In this document: piece after piece, positions 45,246-58,100 of the stretch | Layout of the letters: each line of letters starts with the position of its first letter | Position numbering within the stretch: position 1 is the stretch's first letter | Source of the DNA: Phoenix dactylifera | Lineage: Eukaryota > Streptophyta > Magnoliopsida > Arecales > Arecaceae | Assembly: GCF_009389715.1 (NCBI RefSeq) | Contig: NC_052394.1 | Location: 20,648,899-20,712,898 of the forward strand | Direction: 5' to 3' | DNA: 64,000 nt | Made by a program: the position numbers and the translations under genes | The notes under the pieces: model-generated | The model's database searches: none | What the model saw: the letters and a program-made list of their open reading frames with translations, nothing else | Told to the model about the DNA's origin: nothing

Positions 45246-45292
45246 GTATAATATATAATATATAATATATTATATATTATATAATATAGAAT
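45246..45292. repeat. AT-rich palindromic microsatellite
   Basis: A run of TATAATATATAATATAT-type sequence that can fold on itself, at the left edge of the inserted block upstream of UBA1. Confidence 0.6.
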
Positions 45293-45339
45293 ACCTTCTT
45301 CCTCACCTTTTTCGCCCACGGCCTGTCTCCTCTCTCCGC

Positions 45340-45660
45340 CCCGGCTCTAAATCCATCCCTTTGGTTGCTGCCCAGGGCATTGGATCCATCAAGGCCGATG
45401 ACATCGACAGCTATGGTGCGACCACAGTCACCCTGGGCGACGGTGAACTCCATGGCCGTGCTCTCCGCAAGGGTCCGAAAGCCCTCTGCCTTAATCGATA
45501 TGGTGAGCGAAGAGGTCCTCGCCGTCGTCATTTGGCACGATAAAGCCGAACTCCTATGCCCCGTTCCATTGTCCTCCTCGGTCGATCGCTCCTGTTCGCC
45601 ATTGGAAAGGAGGAGGCGGAGAAAAAACCATCGTGGATGAGGAAGCGGAGGTCCGAGATC
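45340..45660 (-). pseudogene. Cold-shock-domain protein pseudogene
   Basis: Two minus-strand frames together read like the cold-shock (OB-fold, RNA-binding) domain of plant CSP/GRP2 proteins. One frame gives EFGFIVPNDDGEDLFAHHID, covering the RNP1- and RNP2-like motifs. After a frameshift the other gives IKAEGFRTLAES, MEFTVAQGDCGRTIAVDVI and LDGSNALGS. The expected start (GTVKWFN region) is badly eroded and no glycine-rich zinc-knuckle tail follows. No intron is seen, so a retrocopy is likely. Dead gene. Confidence 0.6.
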
Positions 45661-46097
45661 TGGCCCAAAAGCTTGAAACCTGATATGTAGTGGGCTCAGG
45701 CCTAGGAAGGAGGTTGGATGTGGACTCAACTAAACGTCATGAGCTGGGCCAGAGCCGTCTGTTGAAATTAATTATTAGTTAAGGGTTTCACATCACATGA
45801 ACCGGCCAGTGTAAATGGAATGTTTTCTCTTTCCTGGTTTCTTTCCCCCTTCTACAAGGCACCCGATTAAAGTCGGAACCGAATTCCCTTCTGTCGCCGC
45901 CCCATGACTGAGCGCATTCCAGAACCTGCCATGGACAATGGTCGATTACCTTAGCTATATAATATCGTTCAAAAACAAAGCGTCGAAAATTGTAATGCGC
46001 GACAAGCCCATGTATTTTCCCCAACGCCTTCAATGAGCTTTATGACAACATCACAGGCCTTGTATGCTACCCTTCTATCCCATCCGTCGGCTCTCTC

Positions 46098-46105
46098 TAT
46101 AAATA
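46098..46105 (+). promoter_or_regulatory. UBA1: TATA box of the E1 gene
   Basis: TATAAATA follows a CT-rich stretch. Transcription would start near 46130, giving a leader of about 435 nt to the ATG at 46567, CT-rich in its proximal part, with a possible intron at 46348-46553 (donor GTACGT, acceptor GAGCAG). Confidence 0.65.
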
Positions 46106-46566
46106 TGGGAGGAGGGGTACAGATGCTAATCCAAGGGCCTCCGCGAAAGCCCAACCCCTCCCCCATCTCTCTTCCCCTCTCCCCTTCTCGCCTCCTCTCA
46201 AAATCGCTGAGCGCAGGAAGGAAAGCATAAAGTAAACGGAAAAAAAAGGAGATCAACCGTGCGACGGCGAAGAAGAGGAGAGCCCTCTGATTCCCCTTAT
46301 CTCCTCCTCCTCCGATATCGCTCTTGCCGCGCCGCAAGATCCCCTCGGTACGTTCTCCATCTCCTCCTCCTCCTCCTCCTCTCGCTCTCTTGATGGCGAT
46401 CGGGTTACGATTAGGGTTAGTGTTAGGGCTTTTGGTGCCGGTTCTGCTCGGGATCCTGTCGGTGGTTCTGGCGGCGGATCGCGATCTGTTGTTCTTTCGT
46501 CGTTTCTTGCTGTTTCTGATCCTTGGAGTGGGCTTTGTGGGGGTTTTGAGCAGCGCGCTGCTCTAT

Positions 46567-49500
46567 ATGCTTCCAAGAAAGAGAGTTGTGGAAGCCGAGG
46601 TTGAAGACCAGGTCGCCGACGCAAGCTTGCTGAAGAAGACGAGGACGGACTGCTTGATCTCTTCGGCTTCTACGGAAGCGGCAGCGGAGGAGAGCAACCA
46701 CAGCGAGCCAGCCAACGGCATGGACATGGAGTGCGACGCCAACGGGAGCAACCCTCCGGAGATCGACGAGGATCTCCACAGCAGGCAGCTCGCCGTGTAC
46801 GGCAGGGAGACGATGCGCCGGCTCTTCGCCTCCAACGTCCTCATCTCCGGGCTCAACGGCCTTGGAGCGGAGATTGGTAAATTTGTGGATCTCTTGATAT
46901 TTACTTCTTTCTTTTCTTTTCTTTCTTGGTATTGATCTGATTCGGGATGAAATTAGTGAACTTTGTTTTGCCTAGAGTCCGTTTCTTTATTCTAGTGATA
47001 AATATAACTGTCCGTCGATCTTCTCTATTTTAAGAACAACCTTCATTTCTTGGTTGTTAGCCTGACCGCAAAGCCTCTGATGTGGACGCTATCCTTACCC
47101 TTTTCTTTATTTCCGGGTTTTAGTTCAATATTTTCTTTGTTGGGATATTTCTTCTTGGGCTATTGCCAATTAGGGCTCCAATGATAACGGCATGATGTAT
47201 AACAGTGTGGTTGATCATTTCTTTTTTGTTGGAGGAATGTTAAGATTTGCTACTACATGATGCTGATTTGCATGAGTATAGGTTGAATCATGAGCGTTCC
47301 GTGCTCTCTAAGATTATTACTGACCTGGTCGATGATTTCTATATTATGGTATTTATCTTTCCATATGCACCATTTTTGCGTGGATATAGCTTCTTTAGAT
47401 GCTGCTTCTTTTCTGTTGGTTTTTGGGATGGGTGCTTACACCAAACCAATGGACCAGGGTCCGCTGTGCTGTTAGCGGGCTCGGTATACGAGTCGGTACG
47501 GGCCCGTGTCGTGCTCTGCCGGGCCTGTACCGACACAGGAGATTGTGGGAGAGAGAAAAAAAAAAGAGCGAGCGGGGGAGGGAGGGAGGCCGGTACGGCT
47601 CGGGATGTTCCTCTCCCTTTCCCTCTCACTCCTTCCCCTGTTCGCTCTCTCTTTTCTTCTCTTTCTCCTTCGGTGACGGCGTTTCGGTTTTTTTGCCGGA
47701 ACCGTCCCGGTAAGCCGCCGGTACGGCTCGGGATATTCCGAACCGGACGGTTCGGGATGGTTCCACCAACCTTGCAGCGGGCCTTTTCTTTAACTTTTCT
47801 GTAATTTTGATCTTGTTGAGGTATTCGATCAATGTTACTCTGGTTGATGATGATACTTATGGCAGCAAGGTGTATTTCATGTATTCTATGTTCGTTTTAC
47901 TTAATCTAAATTTTTTGGATCCAATACGCTTTTCCATAATTTCAACATATTATGAAATAAATTATTAGTTAAGGATTTCACATCAAAGAAACTGGCCATG
48001 GTAAATGGAATGTTTTCTTGTTCCTTTACTAAAGCTATATTTCATGTATTTTATGCTCGCATATTTCACTGATTTCTATATTATGGTTTTTCTCTTTCCA
48101 TAATATATTTTACTTAATGGAATGTTCATATATTTCACCAATTTATATAATATGGTATTTGTCTTTCCATATGTGCCATTTTTGCGTAGATGTAGCTTCT
48201 ATTAAAATGCTGCTTCTTTTTTGTTGGTTTTTGAGATGGATGCTTGCACCAAACCTGTGGAACTTTTCTTTATCTTTTCTGTAATTTGGATTTTGTAAAG
48301 ATAGCCAGATCATGATATCTATGGCAGCAAGGTATCAGTTGTGAAATTTGTGCCGGTTTGTGTCTAGATTTCTGTTGGTCAATGTTTAATGGGGTGACTT
48401 GGATTTCATCCAATATTATTTTTCTTCTGCAGCAAAGAATCTTGTTCTTGCTGGTGTGAAATCTGTGACCTTGCATGATGAAGGGAATGTAGAAATGTGG
48501 GATTTATCCAGCAACTTTTTCTTCTCTGAGGGCGATGTTGGTAAGAACCGTGCTCTTGCCTGTGTCCAGAAGCTGCAAGAGCTCAACAATGCTGTTATAA
48601 TTTCTACCCTAACTGAAACTTTGTCCAAAGAGCATCTCTCTAATTTCCAGGTTGGTCTCTTTCGCAATAAACAGCACTTTATATATTTTTAGCTGTGGTC
48701 CCTGTTATAACTTTATATTGGTGGCAAATTTCTACGAAACTGATACTTTGTGGTCTGCATTATCTTAGTGATCATTCTTGTTCACATACCCATGCTGCCA
48801 TCTTGCTTTTACTATATGGAACCTGTATTTGTTGCCTACATAAACTTCAGTGCCGCCTAAACATTCTCTCTAGAAATTTTAATGGATATAACAGAAGCAT
48901 CCTATGCAATTTTTTGAAGCCTGAGGTATGACAGAGATAGAAATGCTATTAGGTTATGACTGTATGTGTAGAAGTACTTACACATGATGTTTAGTTGAAT
49001 ATTTCTAAGGAACTGAACCTGAATTTTCAGAATGCGTCTGGTGACTTTTTTGATCTGTGCATCATGTGACATCCTTATCCAGGTTACAATTGTCGGTGCA
49101 AATAAATTAGGTCTCCAAAATAGCTGTTTATTATGGATTGGCATCGAAATATGGAATGACTCTTGATATGAAGCAATAGAACGTGTACTAGATTTTTATT
49201 ATAATAATATGATAGAATTACCTATTTTTGGAATTCAATCATGATGTTGGTGATATGCTAATTGTGTTTTAGTGATTACAACCATCTAGGTTGTCTTGAT
49301 GCTTATGGTGTTTGTGCATCTCCTGTTCATTTGCTGATAGATTCTGTAAAATTTACAATTTTGTGTATATTTGGCAATTGAGCTACAAGGTATTTCACTT
49401 AGTCTTTTTTTTTTTAGTCATGGACAAGTTAAAATTGTTATTTCAAAGTCTATTCAGGAGTTGCTTTTTTTCTAATAATATGCTTTCTAAAATCATTTGA

Positions 49501-52124
49501 TGGTTGGAGCAGTCTTCTTATGACTATAACATTTGACTCCACGGATTTTGAGAAATCAACAGGATTTCCATCTTTGATGTGATCGTCTAGTGTGGATACT
49601 CCTACCTGCTGGTGCTGCCGCCATTACTTGATGATTATTTAGAATATAGACCTAAATTGCTAAGAAGATTATCTGTTTGAGTTATTTATAGCCATTGGAA
49701 TTGAATTGATAAGATTTATTTAATTACCAACATTATATTATAATTATGACCATTCTTCTTACAAATGATAAATCATGGAGAAGGATCTGATATATAGGTT
49801 GTTATATTTCTTTTAATTTAGTTATATTTGGACTACTTATGGATTTCTAGCTGGCTCATAAGTTTTCCTTTTCTTTTGCTTTTTTGTAACATTTTTTCGT
49901 CATTTTATGTTTAACTTTTGATATAACATTAGAGATGTTCCTAAATAGGAATGCTTGGTGAATGAAGATTTGTAAAGTTGACCCTAAGTAGCTGGAATAG
50001 CATTGGATGTTAATGCTTAAGGCTATGAGAAAATTCCTTTTTTAACCCCTCAATCATCAAGTCCAAAATTGCTAGTCCTAATGCATAAATGATGTCATGA
50101 AGTGTATAAATGCTTTTTATTTTTCTTAAGTAATTCAATTTCCATTTTGAATTGTTGAAGAAAACAAGTTTTTACTTTCTAGTATCATTATAATTGTCAT
50201 ATTTGGCTTGTGAAACTATTGCCTTTGGCATATCATTGCCAAATCCATGATTAAAATATTGATGCTTCTTCCCATGTGCATAATATAAATTTTATTAGAA
50301 ATTTTGGCAGTATTAGTGAGGAAACAAGTAAACATGGTCAAGCTCAGTCAACCAGAATATAAAAATCCTAGAAGTTGACTTGAGTGTGGCCCCATTTGAA
50401 TCTAATTCAAAGTTGTGCTGTGAGCCTAATTTCATTGAGTCTTGAATCGAGGATCATTTAGCCTTTTGATGAGGGAGAGGGAGATGGCAGATGTTGAGAG
50501 ATTGAAGATTTTACACATGATTTCACAAGTAATGTTCGCACGAACAATTATGGTGCGAGTAGTAATTTGCCCAATTAAGAGGTTAATTTTTGATGTTAGG
50601 GGATCTTTAGATCAAATTTTGATTATTGATCGAGTCATCAATTGTCTTTCATTTTTTTTCTTTAGTTATATGTAATTCTGCTATTAGTACCAGATCAACC
50701 CGAACCGTCTAGTTCGAGGTGCACCAATCTAAATCGGTGTGGAATCGGGTCAGTTTGGCCTTGCGGTTTGAGAACCTGTGAACTTGTTTAAACTGCTAGG
50801 TGATGGTTTTGCTCGGTTTGGAATAGTTCGGGTCAGTTCATGCCATCCCGTGGCCAAAAAGAGGGAAGGCCACAAGACGCTACTCTCCTCTCTTTTCTTC
50901 AAGAGGGAAGAGTGGGTTTTGTGAGGAAAACATCATATATTTTACGTAAGATTAGGTTCGTAATAAATTTTTTAAATCTTTTCATTAATTTAAAGGCATC
51001 AAAAGTGAGATGCTCTTGATCAAAATCAGCAATTCTGTAGAGAATGACAAAAGCTAGGACATGTAGATTTTTACGGGGAAAAAGGATCTTGTTTGTTCAT
51101 CTAGAAGAGGGATGTTGAATACACACAACCACAAGATTTAATATTTGAACAAAAATCTTGCCAACCATTAATAACCTTTTTCATAAGCTATGTGATGCCC
51201 TTAAGTAAAATAATTCGTGTTGCGTAGTTGAACCATTAACAAATAAATTCACTTTTTGTAAACAGTGATTGGAGAAGGCAACCTCTCACATATTAGCATG
51301 AAGAACAAAATGCCCCTAAGCGGTAGCCTTTTGTCATTTAGGAACCTTGAGTTCTATATTGTTTTAACTCTTAATGAGAATAATGGTTGCATAAACAAAA
51401 TTAAAGCTTAAGAAAACTCTAGACTATTTGGTTAGACCAATGCCTCTCTAGTAGCTGCTAATTCTAAACCGGTCCGTGACAATTAGAGAGAGATACGGTT
51501 GGAGCAAGACAATAACTAGACCTTTGGGTATCATGTCCATTTATGTATCGAGATAATGTAGTCTATGTAAATATATGAAATGAAGGCAAAAAAGTAGAGT
51601 GAAAAGTAAGGGAAGGATGACTAAAGTCAAATGCAAGAGTTCAAGAAGAAGGCCACAATTGGAAGAAAGATATGGACAATGAAAACGAGGGCATACAACG
51701 ATATGCATTTGAATACCGAGTTATGTCTATATTTAGTTATTAGAATTGCATGTACTAAGCAGTCATACATTCTCCTGGGACCAATATAAAATAAAATAAT
51801 ATTAAATGCTCTTAAAACCATAATTTAAAAATCTATAAATCTTAAAAATCAAAAATTGAAAATAAAAAAATAGTGAATCATACCGAATGAGTATGCATCT
51901 GCTATTGCATGTTGATATGGTTGGGCTCGGAACCATATTGTAGCTGTACCTAACTGATATGGTCTTGTATACACACATTAAATTGATATGGTTGTGGATC
52001 TTTAATTCAGTTATTAGTTTTTGAGTAGAGGGGCATTTTAGTCATGAAAATTCATTAAAGTCCTATTTAATGTAGCTGGTGTCCTATGCTAAGACCAATG
52101 AAAAAAGGGCTGCTGCATAAGGGT

Positions 52125-52163
<39 letters not shown>

Positions 52164-55100
52164 CTCCTTCTATGATGGAATCCAGGTGCAAGACTCTCCA
52201 GATAGAGGCTGTGCGATCCTTTCTATCCTTCCTCTTGGCCTTTTCCTTTTCTGTTTTCAGTGCCCTTTCTTCCTTGCTGTTAGAGCCTTGTTTCCCTTCT
52301 CTGCTGGTTGGAAAACAATACCTGAGTCATTTCCTTGTTCCAAAGGTTGTTGTGATAACCATCCTAAAACCAGGGGCTGCTAAATATATCCATGGAAACA
52401 GCTGGCCTGTTAGACGGATCACAATTATCTGATCTGTTGCTAGACTCCATTCTTTCATTCCTTATCTGCATCTTATAAATTTCTTTTACTTTTGATTTTC
52501 TTTTCTTTCTTTTTTTTTGGTTCCTCGTGTTGATCCAAATCAATTCTATTGATATGTAAACATCCTGTTATCCAGTTATAGACCTCACAACTCAGATCAA
52601 TCATTCAAGAGCCCTTCAAATCCTTTTGTTTGCCTTTTAGATTTCTGTCCACTAGTTAAATGCTAGTGTCATATCTCCAGGTTCATCTTCGCATTTGTCA
52701 TCAGTTTTGTGGGTCATATCTCCTGGTTCAGTTTTGTGTTGAAATTCCAGCTTTCTTAGTTCAGATGTATGGAAAACTCATGTCTGAAATTGGATTTGCA
52801 GCAACCTATAGGTTGGTAGTTAGAGTTGGTTGAAATTTGATTTGTTTCATAAGTTGTATACTCCAATTGATTAGGTTAGGGTGACCTAGAACCCACCAAC
52901 CCTCTCACCCGCAATGTGCATCCCAAAGAAATTAACTCACACCAAAAAAAGAAAAGAAAAATGAGTCTGTGCTTGAATCGTTGACCCAAATTACTATCGG
53001 TCATACTTATTGACTTGATGTGCATGAGAAATACATTACTTTCAGATCATCACTAATATTTGGATGGGGTATTGTCGAGCCATATTATTTTTATAATATC
53101 TAACAAGTCAGTGAACCCTGTGATCCATAGTTCAAATTGTGAATGTGCTACTTGGTTTATATATACACATTACACACGTTTATTATCGATTCTATGTTCT
53201 ATATTACTGCAAATTTGTTAGAACAAGGGGCACCGTGTACTGTCATCATGGGGAGCATGCATGATAGAGACTAAGAAGGTGGTATACTTTGTTACCATGA
53301 GACTGAGTTTTATTGGAGCAGTAGTATTGGCAGGGACTTAGTCATGGTTAGACCCAGATTCATAGTACATGTGTTAGACGGGAAATAAATTGAAACCTAA
53401 TTTACAACCCTATATCTATACCTGGTAGTGGACTGAAAAATAATTGGGTATTGGTTCAAGTGTTGGGCGGTAATCAGGTTTCCCATATTTATTGATCTGT
53501 TCTTTGTTATATTTTTAAAAATATTTTGAAGTTTATAAATGCATGACAAATATGTCTCCTGAGCAATAAGAATCTTAATGCCATTTATCACCATTCTTTT
53601 ACATGGGGGTCTGATATTGTCGGTGGTGATTGAATGGGCATTACATATGCTCAGTCACACCAAATATTAGTTACTGCCAGCTTATGGGGCCTACATGTTG
53701 GAGGGCTCTATTGATGTGGTGCATATGAGCCAAATCATTATGCTGACTGTATGGTTGACTAATGAATTTAATTGTTTGGTTGAACCAACACATTGAGGTA
53801 ATAAAGTATATGCAAATAATGCTGCTCGCACTTCTGGTAGAAATATCTTTGTTTTGTCATCTTCAAACTGCTGGAAACCTAGGATCTTTTTTTTTTAAAA
53901 AAAAAACTTTCTTTTTTCATGTTGTTTTCAGATTACCTGAATAAGGTTATAGGCAATCATTGAGCTCAAAAATCGCATCCTAGTGCATCATGTAATTGAG
54001 TCAGTTCATAATTAGTCAGAGATTGACAATGTATGTACCTTGTAGCTAGGCTCCCTCATATCTAGTTTTCTGCTATGGAAATTGTGTATTTCATGAGTTT
54101 ACCTTGTGATATACTCAGTGATTTGGAAAAGTAATCATGTTTTGGCTTGGATATTTACTGCATTTTTTAAAATGTTTACTTTAATTTGAGGCTGCTGCTG
54201 TATAGTCTAGTGTTATATTTACATTCTGGGTAATATTTCATGCCTAAATAATCCATAGATTAAGTTCAGGAATTTCATACAGTGATCTGCCTTATGTTTT
54301 CCTCATCACTCTACCCTGTAGTTCTCATATAACATTCTTTCTTGCTTAATGTTATTTAACCTGGCTGCTAAATTGCCTTCTCTTTTGTATATTGGAGTGA
54401 TCCCTGAATGTACAATCATCACCAAAATTTTGTTGACAAACCTTTTTTTAGCTGCATTAGACCATCATCGATGGCCATTAGATCCACTTTTTAAGCGACG
54501 CGAAGTGTGAAGTCAGGACTTGTTACAGTTGTCCTAGTCCTGAGAATAGCTTCATTATCTTGCCCCCTGTTTCTCAAGTTCTGCATAGCACTTTTATATT
54601 TAACCTGTCAGTAGGTATCTGGTTCACTTTAGCAAACTGACCGAGCACACCAAGATTCTTCATGCTAGGCTTCTAGTGGCCAAATATTTGTTGCGATTAT
54701 CGAAAGATGGTGCTAGCTGGATCCTTGACATGCAGTCCTCATCCTTTTAATATGTTAAGAATTATTCTTCTCTTTCCTATGTTCTTAGAAAATGTTAGCA
54801 ACCATTGTTTTTCACAAGGTTAGTTATTTTGTTATTGAGTCATGGTGCTTTTTGGTGTCTTGATAAAAACATAATGCGTTAATTTTTGCCTTGTTTATAT
54901 CTTTCAGTATCAATGCCAGGAAATTTTTTGAGAAAGTATTTTCCACTTCAAACAACTATCTGATCCAGTTGGTATCCATTTCATTATTATTATTATTATT
55001 TTGGCCTCGTCATATCCTTTTTGTGACCACCTATATATGCTTAGGAACTCTGATCATTTGGTAGCATTTATAAATGAATGGTAATAATTAATATGACAGA

Positions 55101-58100
55101 TTACTTTCACCTTTAATATTTGGTTCTTGTGGAAGTAATTTTCTGGTCAACATGTTTAGGAAATTTGAATCGGTTTGGAGTTTGTGCTTAATACATTTGT
55201 TTCGTATCATTGTCCAAAATTTTATGCATATCCACAAGTTTGACGGTATCAAACATGAGACTTGGGGCTAGGTGGATTGCGCAGACACCACAAATGAACA
55301 CCATTATAGACTGCTAAGAAGATAGTTATAATCATCTTTTCAATATTTTGGAATAACTAACTAGATTGCTCAGACCACAAATGAACACCATTATAGGCTG
55401 CTAGCACTAAATAGTTATAATCATTTCTCATTATTTAAGAATAAATCTGTCAACTGGCTCTTGGTTACATTAACTGCAAATTGATGCAAATATGTTGCAT
55501 CTATCTTCATATTTATACCATATCCATCAGTTGTGCTTGATAATGTCATTGAAGTCCTTCCATCACTAAACTATTGTAATGATTATTCTGTCGTTCGGAA
55601 TTAAGGCATTCTATGGCCTTTTAAAAAAAAAGCAACCATGCCATCATTTTTTCAATTAGTATTGTTACTGAATTTTTGCATCAGAATTTATACTTCATGG
55701 ATAAATCACCCATGAGCTTGTTTTGCAGGCAGTGGTTTTCACTGATATTAGCTTGGAAAAAGCAATTGAGTATGATGATTACTGTCGCAGTCAGCTGCCT
55801 CCAATTGCCTTCATTAAATCTGAAGTACGAGGCCTTTTTGGGAGTGTATTTTGTGATTTTGGACCAGAGTTTACAGTGTTTGATGTTGATGGAGAGGAAC
55901 CACATACAGGTATTATTGCATCCATCAGCAATGACAATCCTGCACTTGTTTCATGTGTTGATGATGAGCGGCTCGAGTTCCAGGATGGGGATCTTGTTGT
56001 GTTTTCTGAGGTCCAGGGAATGACAGAGCTAAACGACGGAAAGCCTAGAAAAGTTAAGAATGCAAGACCATTTTCATTTACTCTCGAAGAAGACACGACA
56101 CAGTTTGGCGCTTATACTAAGGGGGGTATAGTTACACAAGTAAAGCAACCCAAGGTCCTCCAGTTCAAATCTTTAAGAGACACTCTCAGGGATCCAGGGG
56201 ATTTCCTTCTCAGTGATTTCTCCAAATTTGACCGCCCACCTTTACTGCACTTGGCTTTTCAAGCATTGGATAAGTTTAGGTGTGATTTGGGGCGATTTCC
56301 TGTTGCTGGATCTGAGGATGATGTTCAGAAGCTAATTGCTTTGGCTGTCCGTATCAATGAAAGCCCGGGTGATGGTAAGCTGGAACAGATTGATAAGAAG
56401 CTTCTGCACCATTTCTCCCATGGTTCAAGGGCCATTTTGAATCCTATGGCCGCAATGTTTGGTGGTATTGTTGGGCAAGAAGTTGTTAAAGCTTGCTCTG
56501 GGAAATTCCATCCACTTTTCCAGGTGAAATTTCAGGCATCTTATATCCTTTTGTTGTGCAAGTTCACCTGTATGCTATGCAATTTTTTGTTTTTTAATTA
56601 TTTCCTAACACATGCTATGCAAATCTTTGCAGTTCTTTTACTTCGATTCAGTCGAATCCCTCCCTACTGAACCTCTGGAGCCTGGTGACCTAAAGCCAAT
56701 GAACTGCCGCTATGATGCTCAAATCTCTGTGTTTGGATCGAAATTTCAAAAGAAACTTGAAGAGGCCAAAATATTCATGGTGGGTTCTGGTGCTCTCGGA
56801 TGTGAATTTCTGAAGAACCTAGCATTAATGGGAGTTTGTTGCAGCCAGAAAGGAAAGCTAACCATAACAGATGATGATGTCATTGAAAAGAGTAATCTCA
56901 GCCGTCAATTTCTCTTCCGTGATTGGAATATTGGGCAGGCTAAATCCACTGTAGCTGCTTCTGCTGCCATGGCAATCAACCCAGCTCTCCATATTGAGGC
57001 TCTTCAAAACAGAGCAAGCCCAGAGACAGAAAATGTGTTTGATGATGCGTTTTGGGAGAGCTTGGATGCTGTTATTAATGCATTGGACAATGTGACTGCA
57101 AGAATGTACATTGACTCTAGGTGCTTATATTTTCAAAAGCCACTTCTGGAATCTGGTACTCTAGGTGCCAAGTGTAACACACAGATGGTCATTCCTCACT
57201 TGACTGAGAATTATGGGGCCTCCAGAGATCCACCTGAGAAACAGGCTCCTATGTGCACAGTTCACTCTTTCCCTCATAACATTGATCACTGCCTAACGTG
57301 GGCCCGATCTGAGTTTGAGGGTTTGCTCGAGAAAACACCGAATGAAGTCAATACTTTCCTATCCAACCCAAGTGCATACGCTTCTGCCATGAAAAATGCA
57401 GGTGATGCCCAGGCGAGGGATCTACTTGAACGTGTTCTTGAATGCCTTGACAGTGATTGGTGTGAAACATTCCAAGATTGCATCACTTGGGCACGACTGA
57501 AGTAAGGCTCCTATTCTTTTCTAATGGAATGTTTTATCATATATTACAATCTTGCAATGAATGCCTTCGGACACAATTTTTCGTCTTTATATGATGATGT
57601 CAAACTGCAGATAATGTTTTTCTTCTTTATAAGAACCCACAAGTCTTTATGAAAATTTTGGCACTTAATGAGTTTTATTTCCTAAAGGCTTGATAACATG
57701 CATACCAGATTTGAGCCGTTAATTTATTTTTTTTAATTCTATTTTTTCTCTTTTTTTGGTTAAAAATGGCCGGTTCCTTGTTTACATTTTAGGTAGATCC
57801 CACTAACTCTCAGTGCCACAAGTTTTTCAAATCCCCATTATTCCTCATATTCAAGGCTTGCAACTTTTTCTTTTGCTTCATGTGTTTTTTTGTTTCTTTC
57901 ACGAAGTCTAGAATTTTTTAAAAAATTCTCAGGTTTGAAGATTACTTTTCTGATCGGGTGAAGCAGTTAACATTTACTTTCCCTGAGGACTCAGCCACCA
58001 GCACAGGTGCACCATTCTGGTCTGCTCCTAAACGTTTTCCGAGGCCACTGCAGTTCTCATCTAGCGACCCCAGCCACCTCCACTTCGTAGTGGCTGCTGC

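Larger units (their letters stand above)
45056..45835. repeat. Copy of UBA1 intron 1 sequence interrupted by about 680 bp
   Basis: The outer parts, 45056-45091 (GATTCAATACACTTTTCTAT) and 45770-45835 (AATTATTAGTTAAGGGTTTC, GTAAATGGAATGTTTTCT), are colinear with the continuous segment 47912-48030 in UBA1 intron 1. The intronic copy lacks the roughly 680 bp between them, so it shows the uninterrupted state. Whether this is a local duplication or two copies of a dispersed repeat is unknown. Confidence 0.6.

Noticed and set aside
46253-46779. Minus-strand frames opposite UBA1 exon 1
   Set aside because: Antisense shadows of CT-rich leader and coding exon, with no similarity to proteins.
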